Source: Sulfitobacter undariae
GTDB lineage: Bacteria > Pseudomonadota > Alphaproteobacteria > Rhodobacterales > Rhodobacteraceae
Assembly (NCBI RefSeq): GCF_014196805.1
Contig: NZ_JACIEI010000007.1
Coordinates: 88,020 to 152,019, forward strand
Reading direction: 5' to 3'
DNA: 64,000 bases
Shown: positions 62,800 to 64,000 of the stretch, piece by piece
Position numbering within the stretch: the first letter of the stretch is position 1
Layout: every line of letters starts with the position of its first letter
Position numbers and translations under genes: made by a program
The notes under the pieces: generated by a model
Database searches by the model: none
Seen by the model: only the letters and a program-made list of their open reading frames with translations
Told to the model about the DNA's origin: nothing

Positions 62800-64000
62800 A
62801 TGAGCCGATCTTACTCCCCAAGCACCCTTAAGAAAAACAGAGTATATTCGATCCAAGACCTAGAGCGAATATACTCTGTCTCTGCAAATACGGTCACCAA
62901 TTGGACCAAACAGGGTTTGCAAAAATCTGACAAGAAACAGCCGCATCTTTTTAGAGGTGCTGTTGTGAACGCCTTTCACAAGCAGCGGCGAGCGCGTACG
63001 AGAATCCACCTTCGCCCCGGTGAGGTAAAATGCACAGGCTGTAAGCTTGCTGTACTCCTCGAGATCGACACTCTCTCAGAGCGGGTCGTCGGCAAGGGCA
63101 CCCACATGTGTTTTGGGAGTTGCCCAGAGTGCGGAGCGCATGTCCAAAAGATCACTTCACAGGCCGACAGGGACTATTTCGACGCCTTACGGAATCCCAA
63201 CACCACCGACGACTCCCTACACGAAGAGATTCAAGAAGACCTCGGTGGTATTGGGAAAGATCAGGAAACCCATCCTCCCGTGGTTTGGACAGCTAACGAC
63301 CGCTTGATTTATAAATGGCAGAATTACGCTGGGCGGTACGACGAGAAAACCGTAGACCGCCACCTCAGCGCCATTCGGTTACTGGAAGAAACATTAAATG
63401 GTAAAGCTTATGATCAGCTAACCAACCACGATATTGGATTGATGCGAGAGCAACTGAAGCAATCTCTACTTGCAGCAAATGAACTACAAAGATCGAAATC
63501 CACCGTTGCTCATACGGCATCACACCTGACAGCTTTCCTTCAATGGTTGCTGAAACAAGATGGTTACAAGCGGTTGCCTAGCGACCTACCAGATTACCTG
63601 AAACTGCCCAAGTCGGTATATTCCGCTTCATTAAGTAGGAAGGACAAAGACTATCCCACGGTAAAGGAGGCGGAAGCATTGTTGCTAGAGATGCCAATTC
63701 AGAATCTTAAGGACCATCGGTCGAAAGCAATCTTTGCCATGGCCTTCCTTTGTGGATTGCGCGCGGATACCCTTGCCTCACTGAGAATCTGCCATTTTGA
63801 CCCAGCAAAAGAGCTGATAATTCAGGATGCCTCAATCGTTCGAGCAAAAAACGGGAAAAGCCTAAACGTGAACTGGTTCCCCATTCCCAAGACATTTAGC
63901 AACACGGTGGACCTGTCGCGGTTTGATGCCGCTCCTTTGATAGCATTTACTGTAACAAAGGAGATAAACTATGGGACTGAAACGGACGGACGAATTTCGC
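62800..64000 (+). CDS. HTH-zinc-motif-tyrosine recombinase fusion (partial)
   Basis: An open frame of 400 codons running off the right edge, starting MSRSYSPSTLKKNRVYSIQD. Residues about 15-50 are an HTH (SIQDLERIYSVSANTVTNWT). Residues about 80-115 hold Cys pairs (KCTGCKLAV and CFGSCPECGAHV) that look like a zinc ribbon. From about residue 170 there is a core-binding-like helical domain, then the recombinase Arg box FLCGLRADTLASLRICHFD. The remaining catalytic residues, including the Tyr, lie beyond the window. It is a likely second integrase of the island; base composition is more AT-rich than the core genes. Confidence 0.75.
   Translation, partial: MSRSYSPSTLKKNRVYSIQDLERIYSVSANTVTNWTKQGLQKSDKKQPHLFRGAVVNAFHKQRRARTRIHLRPGEVKCTGCKLAVLLEIDTLSERVVGKGTHMCFGSCPECGAHVQKITSQADRDYFDALRNPNTTDDSLHEEIQEDLGGIGKDQETHPPVVWTANDRLIYKWQNYAGRYDEKTVDRHLSAIRLLEETLNGKAYDQLTNHDIGLMREQLKQSLLAANELQRSKSTVAHTASHLTAFLQWLLKQDGYKRLPSDLPDYLKLPKSVYSASLSRKDKDYPTVKEAEALLLEMPIQNLKDHRSKAIFAMAFLCGLRADTLASLRICHFDPAKELIIQDASIVRAKNGKSLNVNWFPIPKTFSNTVDLSRFDAAPLIAFTVTKEINYGTETDGRIS

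Noticed and set aside
1..64000. CRISPR array, rRNA operon or insertion sequence
   Set aside because: No regularly spaced repeats, rRNA-like sequence or transposase was seen; the only long repeat is the AlpA-containing pair.

Overview
The window reads as chromosomal DNA of a marine alphaproteobacterium of the Roseobacter group (Rhodobacterales). The evidence is a complete RcGTA-type gene transfer agent cluster, a GapR-type DUF2312 protein, a ScfR/PrpR-like regulator, a cytochrome b561-YceI fusion, an NDUFA12-type complex I protein, TAXI-TRAP transport genes and moderately high GC. Genus cannot be fixed from the sequence alone; a Sulfitobacter-like lineage is a guess.

Layout. 1-11.7 kb (minus): gene transfer agent head, packaging and tail genes in the canonical order g1 to g15, with g15 running off the left edge. 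11.8-17.3 kb (minus): mltG, fabF, a GNAT acetyltransferase, acpP, fabG and fabD, i.e. fatty acid synthesis plus cell-wall processing. 17.4-22.4 kb: a cytochrome b561-YceI fusion, a YceI protein, a small membrane protein, a decayed glutaredoxin/MauE-like gene, and a copper-type multicopper oxidase preceded by a small exported Cys/His/Met-rich protein. 22.8-24.1 kb: rpsF-rpsR-rplI. 24.2-32 kb: mixed housekeeping genes (FMN reductase, lytic transglycosylase lipoprotein, VOC protein, trigger factor, BCCT transporter, GapR, DUF442 protein, orphan FliM/FliN C-terminal protein). 32.1-36.9 kb (minus): a transporter-like sensor kinase, small membrane protein, lone receiver protein and XRE/ScfR-type regulator. 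37.1-42.4 kb (plus): a five-gene branched-chain amino acid/amide-type ABC importer. 42.6-45.2 kb: accB-accC-aat. 45.1-48.4 kb (minus): DUF2155, NDUFA12, RidA, clpX, clpP. 48.8-51.8 kb (minus): kynureninase and tryptophan 2,3-dioxygenase, then an unknown protein.

From 52 kb rightward the sequence is a genomic island. It starts at the 3' end of a tRNA-Thr(TGT) gene with a P4-type tyrosine integrase, followed by a translationally coupled gene of unknown function, an AlpA-type regulator and a truncated HTH gene. Inside it lies a 7.2-kb metabolic cassette: LysR, acyl-CoA dehydrogenase, family III CoA transferase, TAXI solute-binding protein and fused TRAP permease. Beyond the cassette the end of the unknown gene plus AlpA is repeated (542 bp ungapped, about 97% identical, offset 8132 bp). 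It is then followed by a full-length protein that fuses the same HTH to a Cys-rich segment and a tyrosine-recombinase domain, still open at the right edge.

The strongest candidates for something undescribed are: (1) this repeat-bounded organic-acid uptake and oxidation cassette between two related recombination modules; (2) the AlpA plus HTH/zinc/recombinase module; and (3) regulatory structures in and in front of the gene transfer agent cluster (a terminator and a dyad just before g1, and internal hairpins at g2/g3 and g5/g6). All functional statements rest on motif and family recognition by eye; no database search was run.
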